A DNA stretch of 64,000 bases from Stappia stellulata (GCF_020176715.1 NZ_JAIVMF010000012.1:80087-144086), one strand, 5' to 3'. Shown: positions 47,045 through 57,151, numbered from the stretch's first letter. Numbers and translations are program-made. Notes: a model not told the origin generated them from the sequence alone.

Positions 47045-48076
47045 TCAGGCGGTCTCGAGGTCCTTGGACCATTCGCCCTTGGCGGCGAGGCCGTTCATCC
47101 GGGCACGGTGCGCGAAGGCGGCCTGACCGGCTGCGACGTTCTCCGGCTTGCCGCCCCAGGCCTTCAGCGCCGACTGCTGCAGCGCGCGGCCGTAGGAGAA
47201 GGTCAGCTTCCACGGCAGGTTGCCGGAGGCGTTCATCAGGTTGAGGTGCTCGGTGGCGAGTTCGTCCGACTGGCCGCCCGAGAGGAAGGCGATGCCCGGA
47301 ACCGCGGCCGGAACGGTCGAGCGCAGGCAGCGCAGCGTCAGTTCGGCGACCTCTTCCGGGGCAGCCTGGAAGGCGGCGTTCTTGCCCGGAACGATCATGT
47401 TCGGCTTCAGGATGATGCCTTCCAGCATGACGTCCATCTGGAACAGCTCGGCGAACACCGTGTTGAGCGTCCACTCGGTCACTTCGTAGCAGGTCTCGAT
47501 GTCATGGCTGGCGGCGGCGCCGTCCATCAGCACCTCCGGCTCGACGATCGGGACGATGCCGGCTTCCTGGCACAGCGCCGCATAGCGGGCGAGCGCATGG
47601 GCATTGGCCTGGATGCAGGTCGAGGACGGCAGGCCGTCGTCTTCGGAGATATCGATCACCGCGCGCCACTTGGCGAAACGGGCGCCGAGCTCGTAATATT
47701 CCTCGAGGCGCTCGCGCAGGCCGTCGAGGCCTTCGGTCACGGTCTCGCCCGGGAAGCCGGCCATCGGCTTGGCGCCCTTGTCGACCTTGATGCCGGGAAC
47801 GGCGCCGGCCTTGCGGATCAGCTCGACGAGCGGCGTCCCGTCGGCGGCCTTCTGGCGCAGCGTCTCGTCGAACAGGATGACGCCGGAGATGTGGTCCTTC
47901 ATCGCCGCGTCGGCGCGGAACAGCATCTCGCGATAGTCGCGGCGGTTGTCCTCGGTGTTTTCGGTGTCGATCTGGTCGAACCGCTTCTTGATGGTGCCGG
48001 TGCTTTCATCGGCCGCCAAAATGCCCTGGCCGGGAGCCACCATGGCCTCGGCGATGTCCTCGAGACGCTCACTCAT
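47045..48076 (-). CDS. fba: Fructose-bisphosphate aldolase, class I
   Basis: A 343-residue class I (Schiff-base) aldolase that interconverts fructose 1,6-bisphosphate with dihydroxyacetone phosphate and glyceraldehyde 3-phosphate. GILAADESTGTIKKRF near the N-terminus, the catalytic lysine in EGIILKPNMIVPG and FLSGGQSDE are diagnostic. AAAAGGACCGAT precedes the ATG. It follows pgk by about 105 bases. Confidence 0.96.
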   Translation of the reverse strand: MSERLEDIAEAMVAPGQGILAADESTGTIKKRFDQIDTENTEDNRRDYREMLFRADAAMKDHISGVILFDETLRQKAADGTPLVELIRKAGAVPGIKVDKGAKPMAGFPGETVTEGLDGLRERLEEYYELGARFAKWRAVIDISEDDGLPSSTCIQANAHALARYAALCQEAGIVPIVEPEVLMDGAAASHDIETCYEVTEWTLNTVFAELFQMDVMLEGIILKPNMIVPGKNAAFQAAPEEVAELTLRCLRSTVPAAVPGIAFLSGGQSDELATEHLNLMNASGNLPWKLTFSYGRALQQSALKAWGGKPENVAAGQAAFAHRARMNGLAAKGEWSKDLETA

Positions 48077-48181
48077 CCGATCGGTCCTTTTCTTCGTGCC
48101 GCATTGTTCGCGAGATGCTGCGGCTTTTAATCAAAAGCGCCGGGCTTGAGAAGCCGCGGCGCAGGGGGATCAACAACAGGC

Positions 48182-49378
48182 TTAACGCTTCAGCGCCAGC
48201 ACGCCCGGGAGCGTCTTGCCTTCCATCCACTCAAGGAAAGCCCCGCCCGCCGTCGAGACATAGGAAAAGTCGTCCGCCGCACCGGCGTGATTGAGGGCTG
48301 CCACCGTATCGCCGCCGCCGGCGACCGTAATCAGCGGTCCGTTGCTGGTGCGGGCGGCCGCATAGCGCGCGGCGGTCACCGTCGCGGTGTCGAAGGGCTC
48401 GATCTCGAAGGCGCCGAGCGGGCCATTCCACACCAGCGTCGCGGCGGCGTCGATCGCGGCCTTGACGGCGGAAACGGTTTGCGGTCCGACATCGAGGATC
48501 ATCGCATCTGCGGGAACGGCGTCGACGCTCACCGTCTCGTTTGCCGCGCCGGCCTTGAACTCGCGGGCGACCACCGCGTCGGTGGGCAGCAGGATCTTGC
48601 AGCCGGCCGTCTTCGCCTCGTCCAGGATCGCGCGGGCGGTATCGGCCAGGTCGTGCTCGCACAGCGACTTGCCGACATCCTTGCCCTGGGCGGCGAGGAA
48701 GGTGTTGGCCATGCCGCCGCCGATCACCAGCGTGTCGACCTTCTTCACCAGATTGGCGAGAAGATCGATCTTCGAGGAGACCTTGGCGCCGCCGACGACG
48801 GCCATGACCGGGCGCTTCGGCGTCGTGAGCGCCTTTTCCAGCGCCTCCAGTTCGGCCTGCATCGTGCGTCCGGCATAGGCGGGAAGGCGGCGTGCCAGCC
48901 CCTCGGTGGAGGCATGGGCACGGTGGGCGGCGGAGAAGGCGTCGTTCACATAGAGATCGCCGAGCGCGGCCAGTTCGTCGGCAAAGCCGTCGTCATTGGC
49001 TTCCTCGCCGGCATGGAAGCGGGTGTTTTCCAGAAGCAGCACATCGCCGTCGCTCAGGGCGTCGACGGCAACGCGCGCCGCCTCGCCGACGCAGTCGGCG
49101 GCAAAGGCGACCGGGGTGCCAAGGCGCTCGGTCAGCGCGGCCGCGACGGGCGCGAGGCTCATCTCCAGCACCGGCTTGCCCTTGGGGCGGCCGAAGTGCG
49201 CGAGCAGGACGGTCCGTGCGCCCTTTTGCGACAGTTCGCGCAGGGTCGGCAGGATGCGGTCGATGCGGGTCGTGTCGGTGACCCGGTTGCCGTCCATCGG
49301 AACGTTCAGGTCGACGCGCACGAGCGCGCGCTTTCCGGCGATTTGATCAAGATCGTCGAGGGTCTTGAAGCTGCTCAT
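48182..49378 (-). CDS. pgk: Phosphoglycerate kinase
   Basis: A 398-residue two-domain kinase that transfers phosphate between 1,3-bisphosphoglycerate and [27 protein letters not shown] near the substrate site and the C-terminal [11 protein letters not shown] nucleotide motif are present. The ATG at 49378 begins the conserved domain; the longer frame upstream is shadow. It is in the run gap, small membrane gene, pgk, fba. Confidence 0.97.
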   Translation of the reverse strand: MSSFKTLDDLDQIAGKRALVRVDLNVPMDGNRVTDTTRIDRILPTLRELSQKGARTVLLAHFGRPKGKPVLEMSLAPVAAALTERLGTPVAFAADCVGEAARVAVDALSDGDVLLLENTRFHAGEEANDDGFADELAALGDLYVNDAFSAAHRAHASTEGLARRLPAYAGRTMQAELEALEKALTTPKRPVMAVVGGAKVSSKIDLLANLVKKVDTLVIGGGMANTFLAAQGKDVGKSLCEHDLADTARAILDEAKTAGCKILLPTDAVVAREFKAGAANETVSVDAVPADAMILDVGPQTVSAVKAAIDAAATLVWNGPLGAFEIEPFDTATVTAARYAAARTSNGPLITVAGGGDTVAALNHAGAADDFSYVSTAGGAFLEWMEGKTLPGVLALKR

Positions 49379-49454
49379 CTTGGCTGGTTCCGTGAGGTCG
49401 GCCCGGTCGGGGGCTGGCAATTTGCGGGCGGTCCGAGACCTTGGCACCCTTCCG

Positions 49455-49652
49455 TCAGCGGTCGGCGCCGCCGCTGGAATGGTTGCGGACAGTCTCGGCC
49501 CTGGCCCGGTCCGTTTCCGGATGCCACATCTTGCGGCGATCCGGATGGGTCGGGTCCGATTTCCGGTCGAGACGATAGAAACCGAACCCGAGAAGCGCGA
49601 GGGCTCCCAGAAAAACGAAGATGCCCGGGATGTGAAATCCGAGGATCTCCAT
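49455..49652 (-). CDS. Small single-pass membrane protein between gap and pgk
   Basis: A 65-residue protein beginning [20 protein letters not shown] helix at about residues 8-26 is followed by a charged cytoplasmic tail ([15 protein letters not shown]) rich in Asp, His and Arg. AGGACGG overlaps the gap stop codon and lies four bases before the ATG, so it is likely coupled to gap. I do not recognise a family. The position inside a glycolytic operon suggests a link with those enzymes at the membrane, which is inference. Confidence 0.65.
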   Translation of the reverse strand: MEILGFHIPGIFVFLGALALLGFGFYRLDRKSDPTHPDRRKMWHPETDRARAETVRNHSSGGADR

Positions 49653-49660
49653 TTGCCGTC

Positions 49661-50668
49661 CTAGATGGTCTTCGCCAGGGCGACGGCGGTGTCCGACATG
49701 CGGTTGGAGAAGCCCCATTCGTTGTCGTACCAGGTGAGGATGCGCACCATGGTGCCGTCCATGACCTTGGTCTGGTCCATGTGGAAGACCGAGGAATGGC
49801 TGTCGTGGTTGAAGTCGCAGGACACCAGCTTGTCGTCGGTGTAGCCGAGGATGCCCTTCAGCTTGCCGTCGGCGGCCGAGCGGATCGCCGCGTTGATTTC
49901 GTCCACGCTGGTCGCGCGCTTGGCAATGAACGTCAGGTCGACGACCGAGACGTTCGGGGTCGGAACGCGGATGGCGACGCCGTCGAGCTTGCCGTTCAGC
50001 TCCGGCAGAACCAGGCCGACGGCCTTGGCCGCACCGGTGGAGGTCGGGATCATCGACAAGGCGGCCGCGCGGGCGCGGTAGAGATCGGAGTGCATGGTGT
50101 CGAGCGTCGGCTGATCGCCCGTGTAGGAATGGATCGTCGTCATGAAGCCGGTCTCGATGCCGATGGCCTCGTTCAGCACGGAGGCGACCGGCGCCAGGCA
50201 GTTGGTCGTGCAGGAGGCGTTGGAGACCACGAGGTCGGCGCTGGTCAGGGCGTCATGGTTGACGCCATAGACGATGGTCTTGTCGGCATTGGCGGCCGGT
50301 GCGGAGACCAGAACGCGCTTGGAGCCGTTCTCCAGGTGCATCGCGGCCTTGTCGCGGCTGGCGAAGATGCCGGTGCACTCCATGGCGACGTCGACGCCGA
50401 GTTCGCCCCAGGGAAGCTCCTTGGGATCGCGGATCGCGGTCACCTTGATCGGGCCCTGTCCGACGTCGATCGTGTCGCCGTCGACGGTCACGGTGGCGGG
50501 AAAGCGGCCATGCACGGAATCGTAGCGCAGCAGATGCGCGTTGGTCTCAACCGGGCCCAGATCGTTGATCGCCACGACCTGGATGTCGGTGCGGCTCGAT
50601 TCCACGATGGCGCGCAGAACATTGCGGCCGATCCGTCCAAACCCGTTGATGGCAACTTTTACGGTCAT
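49661..50668 (-). CDS. gap: Glyceraldehyde-3-phosphate dehydrogenase, type I
   Basis: A 335-residue [18 protein letters not shown] for [16 protein letters not shown] with the catalytic cysteine, and the histidine in IHSYTGDQ. It oxidises glyceraldehyde 3-phosphate to 1,3-bisphosphoglycerate. AAAGGGGACACTC precedes the ATG. It follows tkt by about 160 bases on the same strand. Confidence 0.97.
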   Translation of the reverse strand: MTVKVAINGFGRIGRNVLRAIVESSRTDIQVVAINDLGPVETNAHLLRYDSVHGRFPATVTVDGDTIDVGQGPIKVTAIRDPKELPWGELGVDVAMECTGIFASRDKAAMHLENGSKRVLVSAPAANADKTIVYGVNHDALTSADLVVSNASCTTNCLAPVASVLNEAIGIETGFMTTIHSYTGDQPTLDTMHSDLYRARAAALSMIPTSTGAAKAVGLVLPELNGKLDGVAIRVPTPNVSVVDLTFIAKRATSVDEINAAIRSAADGKLKGILGYTDDKLVSCDFNHDSHSSVFHMDQTKVMDGTMVRILTWYDNEWGFSNRMSDTAVALAKTI

Positions 50669-50792
50669 GTGAGTGTCCCCTTTCCTGGCGCAAATCGCCG
50701 TCCAGTCCGGTCCGCGCGATGCCGCCGTGTTCGGCTGCGTGCGGACGTGTTCGAAATATCGGCCGGCAGGCGCCGTGCCCGCCGGTTGAACA

Positions 50793-50821
50793 GCCCGCCC
50801 CGCCAGTCCGGCTGGGCGGGC
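50793..50821 (-). terminator. Possible terminator hairpin after tkt
   Basis: GCCCGCCC and GGGCGGGC pair with an inner CCAG/CTGG extension. It begins ten bases after the tkt stop. No clear T-run follows, so termination is uncertain. Confidence 0.4.
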
Positions 50822-50830
50822 AGTTGTCGT

Positions 50831-52819
50831 TCAGCCGCCGACGCGGGCGGTGACGGCCTCGACCACGGCCTCGGCGGTAATGCCGAAATGCGCGTAGAGA
50901 TCCTTGTAGGGTCCGCTTGCGCCGAAGCCCGACATGCCGATGAAGATGCCGTCGCGCCCGATTATCCGGTCCCAGCCCTGGCGGATGCCGGTCTCGATCG
51001 CGACCTTGACGCCGGGGCCGCCGATGATGTCGGCCTGATAGTCTTCCGACTGGCGCTCGAAATGCTCCATGCAGGGCACGGACACGACGCGGGTCTGGAT
51101 GCCCTGGGCCTCCAGCGCCTCGCGCGCTTCAAGCGCGATCTCGACCTCGGACCCGGAGGCGAACAGCGTCGCGGCCGGCGTGTCTTCCGCGTCTGCAACG
51201 ACATAGGCGCCGCGGGCGCAGAGGTTCTCCTCCTCGAAGGTCGTGCGCACCGGCGCGAGGTTCTGGCGGGTAAGCGCCAGCACGCTCGGCGTCTCGCGCG
51301 ATTCCAGCGCCAGCTGCCAGCATTCCAGCGTCTCCGTCACATCGGCGGGGCGGTAGAAGTCGAGGTTCGGGATTGCCCGCAGCGCGGCATAGTGCTCGAC
51401 CGGCTGGTGCGTCGGTCCGTCCTCGCCGAGCCCAATGCTGTCGTGGGTCATCACATGGATCACCCGCTGCTTCATCAGCGCGGAGAGGCGCATGGCCGGG
51501 CGCGCATAGTCGGAGAACACCAGGAACGTGCCGGAATACGGGATCATGCCGCCGTGCAGCGCCATGCCGTTCATCGCCGCGGCCATGCCGTGCTCGCGGA
51601 TGCCCCAATGGACATAGCGGCCGGTGAAGTCGTCCGGGGTGATCGCGCCGGTCTCAGCCGTGCGGGTGTTGTTGGAGCCGGTCAGGTCGGCCGAGCCGCC
51701 AATGGTTTCCGGAACGGCCTGGTTGATCGTGCCAAGCACATATTCGGACGCCTTGCGGGTCGCCATCGTCGGGCGGTCGGTCGCGATCTGCTTCTTCAGC
51801 GCGGACATCGCGGCGGCGAAACCGGACGGCAGGTCGCCGCGCAGGCGCCGCTCGAACTCGCCGCGCTTTTCGGCGTCGGTTTCCGCCAGGCGCTTTTCCC
51901 AATCCTTGCGGGTCTGGCCGGAGCGCAGGCCGGCGATCCGCCAGGCGTCGAGAATGTCGCTGGGAACGTCGAAGGGCTCATGCGCCCAGCCGAGTGCCTT
52001 GCGGGTGGCGGCGAGCTCTTCCGCACCAAGCGGGGCGCCGTGGACCTTCTCGGTGCCGCCCTTGTTGGGCGCGCCGAAGCCGATGGTGGTCTTGGCCGCG
52101 ATCAGCGTCGGGCGGTCGCTCTGGCGCGCGGCATTGAGCGCGGAGGCGATGGCTTCCGGATCGTGGCCGTCGATGGCGACCGTCGCCCAGCCGCTCGCCT
52201 GGAAGCGCTCGAGCTGGTCAGTGCTGTCGGTGATCGAGACCTTGCCGTCGATGGAAATGCCGTTGTCGTCCCAGATGACGATCAGGCGGTTGAGCTTGAG
52301 GTGGCCGGCAAGCGTAATCGCCTCCTGGCTGATGCCTTCCATCAGGCAGCCGTCGCCGACAAGCGTGTAGGTGTAATGGTCGCTGAGCTCGGCGCCGAAG
52401 GTCTCGCGCATGTGGCGTTCGGCCATCGCCATGCCGACCGCATTGGCCAGCCCCTGGCCGAGCGGCCCGGTCGTGGTCTCGATGCCCGCGCCGTGGCCGT
52501 ATTCCGGATGGCCGGCGGTCAGCGCGCCGATCTGGCGGAAGTTCTTGAGCTGCTCGAGGGTGAAGTCCTCCGAGCCGAGCAGATAGTGCACCGCATAGAG
52601 CAGCATCGATCCGTGGCCGGCCGACAGCACGAAACGGTCGCGGTCGGGCCAGTCCGGGTGGGTCGGATCGTAGTGCATCACCTGGGTGAACAGGACGGTC
52701 GCGATGTCGGCGGCGCCCATGGGCAGGCCGGGATGACCCGACTTGGCAGCCTCGACGGCGTCCGCGGCGAGGAAACGGATCGCATTCGCCATGCGATTGT
52801 GCTTTTCAAGATCGGTCAT
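50831..52819 (-). CDS. tkt: Transketolase
   Basis: A 662-residue thiamine-diphosphate enzyme that moves two-carbon units in the pentose-phosphate and Calvin pathways. [25 protein letters not shown] for ThDP binding, [15 protein letters not shown] and the Arg/His substrate residues are present. The ATG at 52819 is the usual start. It is first in the long minus-strand glycolytic run and divergent from the DUF4164-zapA pair. Confidence 0.97.
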   Translation of the reverse strand: MTDLEKHNRMANAIRFLAADAVEAAKSGHPGLPMGAADIATVLFTQVMHYDPTHPDWPDRDRFVLSAGHGSMLLYAVHYLLGSEDFTLEQLKNFRQIGALTAGHPEYGHGAGIETTTGPLGQGLANAVGMAMAERHMRETFGAELSDHYTYTLVGDGCLMEGISQEAITLAGHLKLNRLIVIWDDNGISIDGKVSITDSTDQLERFQASGWATVAIDGHDPEAIASALNAARQSDRPTLIAAKTTIGFGAPNKGGTEKVHGAPLGAEELAATRKALGWAHEPFDVPSDILDAWRIAGLRSGQTRKDWEKRLAETDAEKRGEFERRLRGDLPSGFAAAMSALKKQIATDRPTMATRKASEYVLGTINQAVPETIGGSADLTGSNNTRTAETGAITPDDFTGRYVHWGIREHGMAAAMNGMALHGGMIPYSGTFLVFSDYARPAMRLSALMKQRVIHVMTHDSIGLGEDGPTHQPVEHYAALRAIPNLDFYRPADVTETLECWQLALESRETPSVLALTRQNLAPVRTTFEEENLCARGAYVVADAEDTPAATLFASGSEVEIALEAREALEAQGIQTRVVSVPCMEHFERQSEDYQADIIGGPGVKVAIETGIRQGWDRIIGRDGIFIGMSGFGASGPYKDLYAHFGITAEAVVEAVTARVGG

Positions 52820-53185
52820 TGCTAGGTTCCGTCTGTCCCTGTCGGGGGGCCGCAAGGGCATTGCAGTCCTGGATTTCGCGCCCCGACGGGCGTGCCGCGC
52901 GGGGAATGTCTCTTGGATGGTGGCGGCTGCATCCGGGAGGAAGAAAATGCGCCGCTGCCACGCCTGCGAACCGGCCCGGACGGCCGTCCTCGCGAGGCGG
53001 GTCGACAAATATCAGGAACCCCCGGGGAGTCAACAAAGCGGATGCCGGCAAAACCGGGGTTTCCGTGACAGCCGGCGATCTCGCCTCTTCGGCAAAGGGA
53101 TGCTATAGCGATGCGCTGAGTTCGCGCCGGCGCGCAGACGGCTTGTCGGGGAGCCGCACGGTTGCGCGTGGCGACAAAAGCAAAG
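52820..53185. other. Divergent intergenic region between tkt and DUF4164-zapA
   Basis: 366 bases that must hold two promoters. Short open frames here lack support. No structured RNA is evident. Confidence 0.4.
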
Positions 53186-53506
53186 ATGGCAATGGACGAA
53201 ACGGGACACATCGGGGCGGGGACCGGAGCGGGAGAGCGCCCGCTCGATGCGGCGCTGGAGCGGCTGACACGGGCTGTCGGCCGGCTGGAGGCTGCCGTGG
53301 AGCGCCGGCAGGAGGCCGACCTGTCCGTCTCCGGGCTCCAGCAGGAAGTGCAGCGGCTTGGCGACGACCGCTCGCAACTGGCCGCCACGCTCGACTTGTC
53401 GGAAGCGCGCGTCGGGCGGCTTGAAGATGCGAACCGCGAGGTGTCCCGCCGCCTGGTCTCGGCGATGGAATCGATCCGCTCCGTTTTAGAAACGCACGGC
53501 GGCTGA
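53186..53506 (+). CDS. DUF4164 coiled-coil protein, probable ZapA partner (ZauP-like)
   Basis: About 106 residues, with a coiled coil from residue 22 onward (LDAALERLTRAVGRLEAAVERRQ, then SGLQQEVQRLGDD and LDLSEARVGRLEDANREV). It matches DUF4164. In Caulobacter a coiled-coil protein encoded with zapA (ZauP) works with ZapA to focus the Z-ring, and this gene is nine bases before zapA. The start is unclear: ATG 53186, ATG 53192, GTG 53168 or TTG 53162, none with a strong Shine-Dalgarno. Confidence 0.75.
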   Translation: MAMDETGHIGAGTGAGERPLDAALERLTRAVGRLEAAVERRQEADLSVSGLQQEVQRLGDDRSQLAATLDLSEARVGRLEDANREVSRRLVSAMESIRSVLETHGG

Positions 53507-53515
53507 GGAGGCTGA

Positions 53516-53893
53516 ATGGCGCAGATCATCGTGACCATCAACGGCCGCAGCTTTCGCATGGCCTGCGACGACGGCGAAGAGGAGCGGCTGACCGGGCTGG
53601 CGCGCCGGTTCGACGGCTGCATCGACACGTTGCGCGGCAGTTTCGGCGAGATCGGCGACCTGCGGCTGACGGTGATGGCCGGCATCATGGTCACCGACGA
53701 GCTCGCCGAGCGCGAGCGGCGGCTGAAGGCGCTCGAGGACGAGGTGGAAAGCCTGCGCGAGGCGCGTCGCGCCGCGCTGGAACGGGCGGAGCGCAGCGAG
53801 GCGGCCGTGGCCGAGCGCGTCACCCAGGCCGCCGAGCGGATCGAGGCGCTCGCCGAGGGACTGAGCCGTCCGGTGCGCCCGTCGGATGCCTGA
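53516..53893 (+). CDS. zapA: Cell division protein ZapA
   Basis: A 125-residue ZapA, which crosslinks FtsZ filaments in the division ring. MAQIIVTINGRSFRMACDDG starts the globular domain; a long C-terminal coiled coil follows (DELAERERRLKALEDEVESL). GAGGAG lies seven bases before the ATG. It is coupled to the DUF4164 gene and followed by 6S RNA, as in many Alphaproteobacteria. Confidence 0.94.
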   Translation: MAQIIVTINGRSFRMACDDGEEERLTGLARRFDGCIDTLRGSFGEIGDLRLTVMAGIMVTDELAERERRLKALEDEVESLREARRAALERAERSEAAVAERVTQAAERIEALAEGLSRPVRPSDA

Positions 53894-53963
53894 GGGTGTC
53901 TTTTTGTCACCGGATACAAAACGTGTGTTGTGTTTGTCCGCCCACCGGCCCTATATCCGGGAT

Positions 53964-54122
53964 TGGCGTGGCTGCGCGGTTCGTCAGGAGACATATCCCC
54001 GGGGCCTTACGCATCCCTTGGGAGCTGTTCCTGTCCTCGCCCGTGGGCTTGGGCACACGGCGCCCACCTACACAGTAGGTTTCCCGGGATTGCAAACTCC
54101 AACGGCTGATGCGGCCACGTCA
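53964..54122 (+). ncRNA. ssrS: 6S RNA
   Basis: The interval between zapA and the 5-formyl-THF cyclo-ligase gene is the usual 6S locus. A long closing stem pairs GCGTGGCTGC (53966-53975) with GCGGCCACGT (54111-54120) and CGTCAG (53982-53987) with CTGATG (54106-54111). The core GGGAGCTGTTCCTGTCCTCG and the CACCTAC/GTAGGTTTCCCGGG element resemble alphaproteobacterial 6S RNAs. 6S RNA mimics an open promoter and sequesters sigma-70 RNA polymerase. Ends are approximate. Confidence 0.82.
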
Positions 54123-54298
54123 TACGCATGTTCCAGCCGTTCCGGCGCATCCGCCCGAACCCGTCTTCAACTGTCCGCAGGCATCGGTCTGCACGAGAAT
54201 GTCGAGCGAGCGTGAAGTTGACGGCAGCATCCGACACCGGACAGACGGGCACATCCCGTGCGGAAAGCACCAGTCAAACGGATGTAGCGCGCGAGAGC

Positions 54299-54874
54299 AT
54301 GTCGGCGCGCAAGGCCGCGGTTCGCGCGGCAGCTCTTGCCCGGCGCGCCGCACTTGATCCGCACGCACGCATCGAAGGCGGTCTCGCGCTGGTGGCGCAT
54401 GTCGATGCGCTCGATTTCCCCAAAGGCGCCATTGTCTCCGGTTTCTGGCCGATCCGCGACGAGATCGATCCCCGCCCGCTGATGGATGCCTTGCGCGTCA
54501 GGGGGCACGCCCTGTGCCTTCCGGCGATCGTGGACAACGAGCTTGTGTTCCGCCGCCTGACGCGCGAGACCGTTCTGGTGCGGGCCGGGTTCGGGACGGT
54601 CGAACCGCCGGCGGAGGCCGAGGAACTCGTTCCCGAGTGCCTGCTGGTGCCGCTTGCTGCCTTCGACCTGCGCGGCGCGCGCATCGGATACGGACGTGGC
54701 TATTACGACCGCGCGATTGCCCGCATCACCCGCGCGCTGGGACGTCGCCCCGCCACCGTCGGACTGGCGTTTTCCGCCCAACGCGCGGACGCGGTGCCGG
54801 AAGAGGCCCACGACCAGCGGCTCGACCGGATCCTGACGGAGGCCGGCCTCATGGAATTCAAGGATCGGGAGTAG
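54299..54874 (+). CDS. 5-formyltetrahydrofolate cyclo-ligase
   Basis: A 191-residue enzyme that converts 5-formyl-THF to 5,10-methenyl-THF with ATP. KAAVRAAALARR binds ATP near the N-terminus and RIGYGRGYYDRAI is the C-terminal signature. The ATG at 54299 is used; a GTG at 54212 with GAGCGAG upstream would add 29 residues and cannot be excluded. It follows 6S RNA and overlaps nothing; the YmdB-like gene starts two bases after its stop. Confidence 0.9.
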   Translation: MSARKAAVRAAALARRAALDPHARIEGGLALVAHVDALDFPKGAIVSGFWPIRDEIDPRPLMDALRVRGHALCLPAIVDNELVFRRLTRETVLVRAGFGTVEPPAEAEELVPECLLVPLAAFDLRGARIGYGRGYYDRAIARITRALGRRPATVGLAFSAQRADAVPEEAHDQRLDRILTEAGLMEFKDRE

Positions 54875-54876
54875 GC

Positions 54877-55707
54877 ATGCGCCTGTTGTTTTTGGGAGAT
54901 CTTGTCGGACGCAGCGGCCGGCAGGCGGCCATCGAAGCGCTTCCCGGTCTGGTCGAGACCTATGCGCTCGATTTCGTCATCGTCAACGGCGAGAACGCGG
55001 CCGCCGGCTTCGGCATCACCGAGGAGATCCTGCAGGACGTGCTCGATGCGGGCGCCGATGTGGTCACCACCGGCAATCACGTCTGGGACCAGCGCGACAC
55101 GCTGGTCTATATCGGCCGGCAGGACCGCCTGTTGCGGCCGATCAATTTTCCGCCGGGGGCCCCGGGTCGCGGCGCCAATATCTTCACCGCCCGCAACGGC
55201 GCGCGCGTCCTGGTGGCAAATGCCATGGGGCGGGTGTTCATGGACAGTCTCGACGATCCGTTCATGGCGATCGACACCCTGCTGGACAGCACGCCGCTCG
55301 GCCAGGTGGTCGATGCCATCGTGATCGACATGCATGCCGAGGCGACCAGCGAGAAACAGGCGCTGGCGCATTTCGCCGACGGGCGCGCCTCGCTGGTGGT
55401 CGGCACCCATACCCATGCGCCGACGGCGGATCACCAGATCCTTCCCGGCGGCACGGCCTATATGAGCGATGCCGGCATGTGCGGCGACTATGATTCCGTG
55501 CTCGGCATGGAAAAGGACGAGCCGATCTCCCGCTTCCTGCGTAAGATCCCGTCGGGCCGCTTCACCCCGGCGCATGGCGAGGCGACCGTCTGCGGCGTCG
55601 CGGTGGAAACCGACGACCGCACCGGACTGGCCAAGGCGGTGGCGCCCTTGCGGCTTGGCGGGCGGCTCAGCCCCGCGGTGCCGGAGTTCTGGTTGCCGTC
55701 TTCTTGA
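54877..55707 (+). CDS. YmdB/TIGR00282-family metallophosphoesterase
   Basis: A 276-residue metallophosphoesterase. GDLVGRSGRQA, NGENAAAGFGITE, TTGNHVWD, DMHAEATSEK and GTHTHAPTADHQILPGGT are the metal and phosphate residues of the family. Bacillus YmdB is a 2',3'-cyclic nucleotide phosphodiesterase affecting RNA and biofilm regulation; the role in Alphaproteobacteria is not settled. It is co-directional with and nearly abuts the cyclo-ligase gene. Confidence 0.9.
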   Translation: MRLLFLGDLVGRSGRQAAIEALPGLVETYALDFVIVNGENAAAGFGITEEILQDVLDAGADVVTTGNHVWDQRDTLVYIGRQDRLLRPINFPPGAPGRGANIFTARNGARVLVANAMGRVFMDSLDDPFMAIDTLLDSTPLGQVVDAIVIDMHAEATSEKQALAHFADGRASLVVGTHTHAPTADHQILPGGTAYMSDAGMCGDYDSVLGMEKDEPISRFLRKIPSGRFTPAHGEATVCGVAVETDDRTGLAKAVAPLRLGGRLSPAVPEFWLPSS

Positions 55708-55937
55708 CGTGGCTGCGGCGCGGCGTCTGGATTTTTGACGTTTCGGGGCCTATAACGCCGCGATCTATCTTGTAGCCCGGGCTTTGCAACGGCGTCAGGC
55801 GACCTCGCGTCACGATCGGTTTCGGCCGTGGCTCGCATGACGCGCCGCAAGCGCCACCGGGGGCGGCCCGCACCAGCGGGATCCCCATGGCCGCCCTTGC
55901 GGGTTTCGGGCGATGCAGCGACGAACCAGGACACGAC

Positions 55938-56687
55938 ATGGCCGGACATTCCCAATTCAAGAACATCATGCACCGCAAGGGCCGCCAGGACGCGGTCCGT
56001 TCCAAGATCTTCTCCAAGCTGTCGAAGGAGATCACGGTCGCGGCCAAGATGGGCGGACCGGATATCAATGCCAATCCGCGCCTGCGCCTGGCGGTTCAAA
56101 ACGCCAAGGCCCAGTCCATGCCCAAGGACAACATCCAGCGGGCGATCAACAAGTCGCAAGCCGGCGAGGGCGACAATTACGAAGAGATCCGCTACGAGGG
56201 CTACGGACCGGGCGGCGTCGCGGTGATCGTCGAGCTTCTGACCGACAACCGCAACCGCTCGGCATCGAACGTGCGCTCCTATTTCAGCAAGTGCGGCGGA
56301 TCGATGGGCGAGACCGGTTCGGTCGCCTTCATGTTCGACCGCGTCGGCGAGATCGTTTACCCGGCCGCCACCGGCAGCGCTGACGACATGCTGGAAGCGG
56401 CCATCGAGGCCGGCGCCGAAGATGTGCAGTCGGACGCGGAAAGCCATACCATCATTTGCGCCTTCGAGGATCTCGGCGACGTGTCCAAGGCGCTTGAGGC
56501 GGCGCTCGGCGAGGCGGAAACCGTCAAGGCGATCTGGAAGCCACAGACCCTGACCCCGCTCGATGCGGACAAGGCACAGACCATGTTCAAGCTGATCGCC
56601 ATGTTCGAGGATGACGACGACGTTCAGAACGTCTTTGCCAATTACGACATCGACGACGAGACGCTGGCAAGCCTTACCGCGGCCTGA
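55938..56687 (+). CDS. yebC: YebC/PmpR-family protein
   Basis: A 249-residue YebC-family protein. [34 protein letters not shown] and [12 protein letters not shown] are diagnostic. Members have been described as DNA-binding regulators and, more recently, as ribosome-associated factors that help with polyproline stalling. The ATG at 55938 is the conserved start behind CCAGGACACG. In many genomes yebC precedes ruvCAB; here a chemoreceptor and a permease separate them. Confidence 0.95.
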   Translation: MAGHSQFKNIMHRKGRQDAVRSKIFSKLSKEITVAAKMGGPDINANPRLRLAVQNAKAQSMPKDNIQRAINKSQAGEGDNYEEIRYEGYGPGGVAVIVELLTDNRNRSASNVRSYFSKCGGSMGETGSVAFMFDRVGEIVYPAATGSADDMLEAAIEAGAEDVQSDAESHTIICAFEDLGDVSKALEAALGEAETVKAIWKPQTLTPLDADKAQTMFKLIAMFEDDDDVQNVFANYDIDDETLASLTAA

Positions 56688-56728
56688 TCGTCCCGACCTT
56701 CCCGGACATGTGCGGACCTCCGCAGCGG

Positions 56729-56758
56729 AAACCGCCGGCAACAGCCGGCGGTTTTTGT
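56729..56758 (+). terminator. Terminator of yebC
   Basis: AAACCGCCGGC and GCCGGCGGTTT pair around AACA, followed by TTTTTGTTTT. Confidence 0.93.
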
Positions 56759-56759
56759 T

Positions 56760-57128
56760 TTCGCGGGGACGGCCAAAGACGTTTTGAAATAGACCGCCGC
56801 CCGGCGGTCGGCGGTCTCGCAGAGTCGTTGTTTCCGATTTTCGAAACTAGGAATCGCCGAAAGATCAGGGAATGCGCCATTCTTATGGTTTGGGTTATAA
56901 ACGTTATTTTTCAAATATATTATTATATATAATGTGTATGTTTTGCGTTTTCTCTTTTGGATTTTGCCGGGTTCTTCGTTTTTTGTGCGCGAAGATTTGT
57001 CCATTTTGGATTTTTTGAAGCGGATATTCATCTTCTCCAATATAGAAAAGATCCTATTCTATTGAATTAAATTTATATAAACGCGTTTCAGGAATTATCG
57101 GCGCTCCGGGGCAAGGGGTAGGTCAAGT
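56760..57128. other. AT-rich leader region of the globin-coupled receptor
   Basis: About 370 bases without a gene. From roughly 56880 to 57090 the sequence is strongly AT-rich (ATATATTATTATATATAA and similar), unlike the GC-rich remainder. It must contain the receptor promoter and could bind nucleoid proteins such as the GapR or H-NS-like types. Confidence 0.6.
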
Positions 57129-57146
57129 CTCCGGAATTCGGAGGAG
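57129..57146 (+). promoter_or_regulatory. Inverted repeat covering the receptor ribosome-binding site
   Basis: CTCCG-GAATT-CGGAG (57129-57143) is a perfect 5-bp inverted repeat whose right arm lies within the Shine-Dalgarno GGAGGAG (57140-57146). If formed in mRNA it would partly hide the ribosome-binding site of the gene starting at 57152. Confidence 0.45.
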
Positions 57147-57151
57147 CCGTT

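Noticed and set aside
48146..52825. 1559-codon plus-strand frame opposite pgk, gap and tkt
   Set aside because: Although very long, it is antisense to four certain genes, shows no domain signature and has His/Arg/Gly-rich shadow composition.
53886..54215. Open frames between zapA and the cyclo-ligase gene
   Set aside because: The interval folds as 6S RNA; the frames have no family resemblance.
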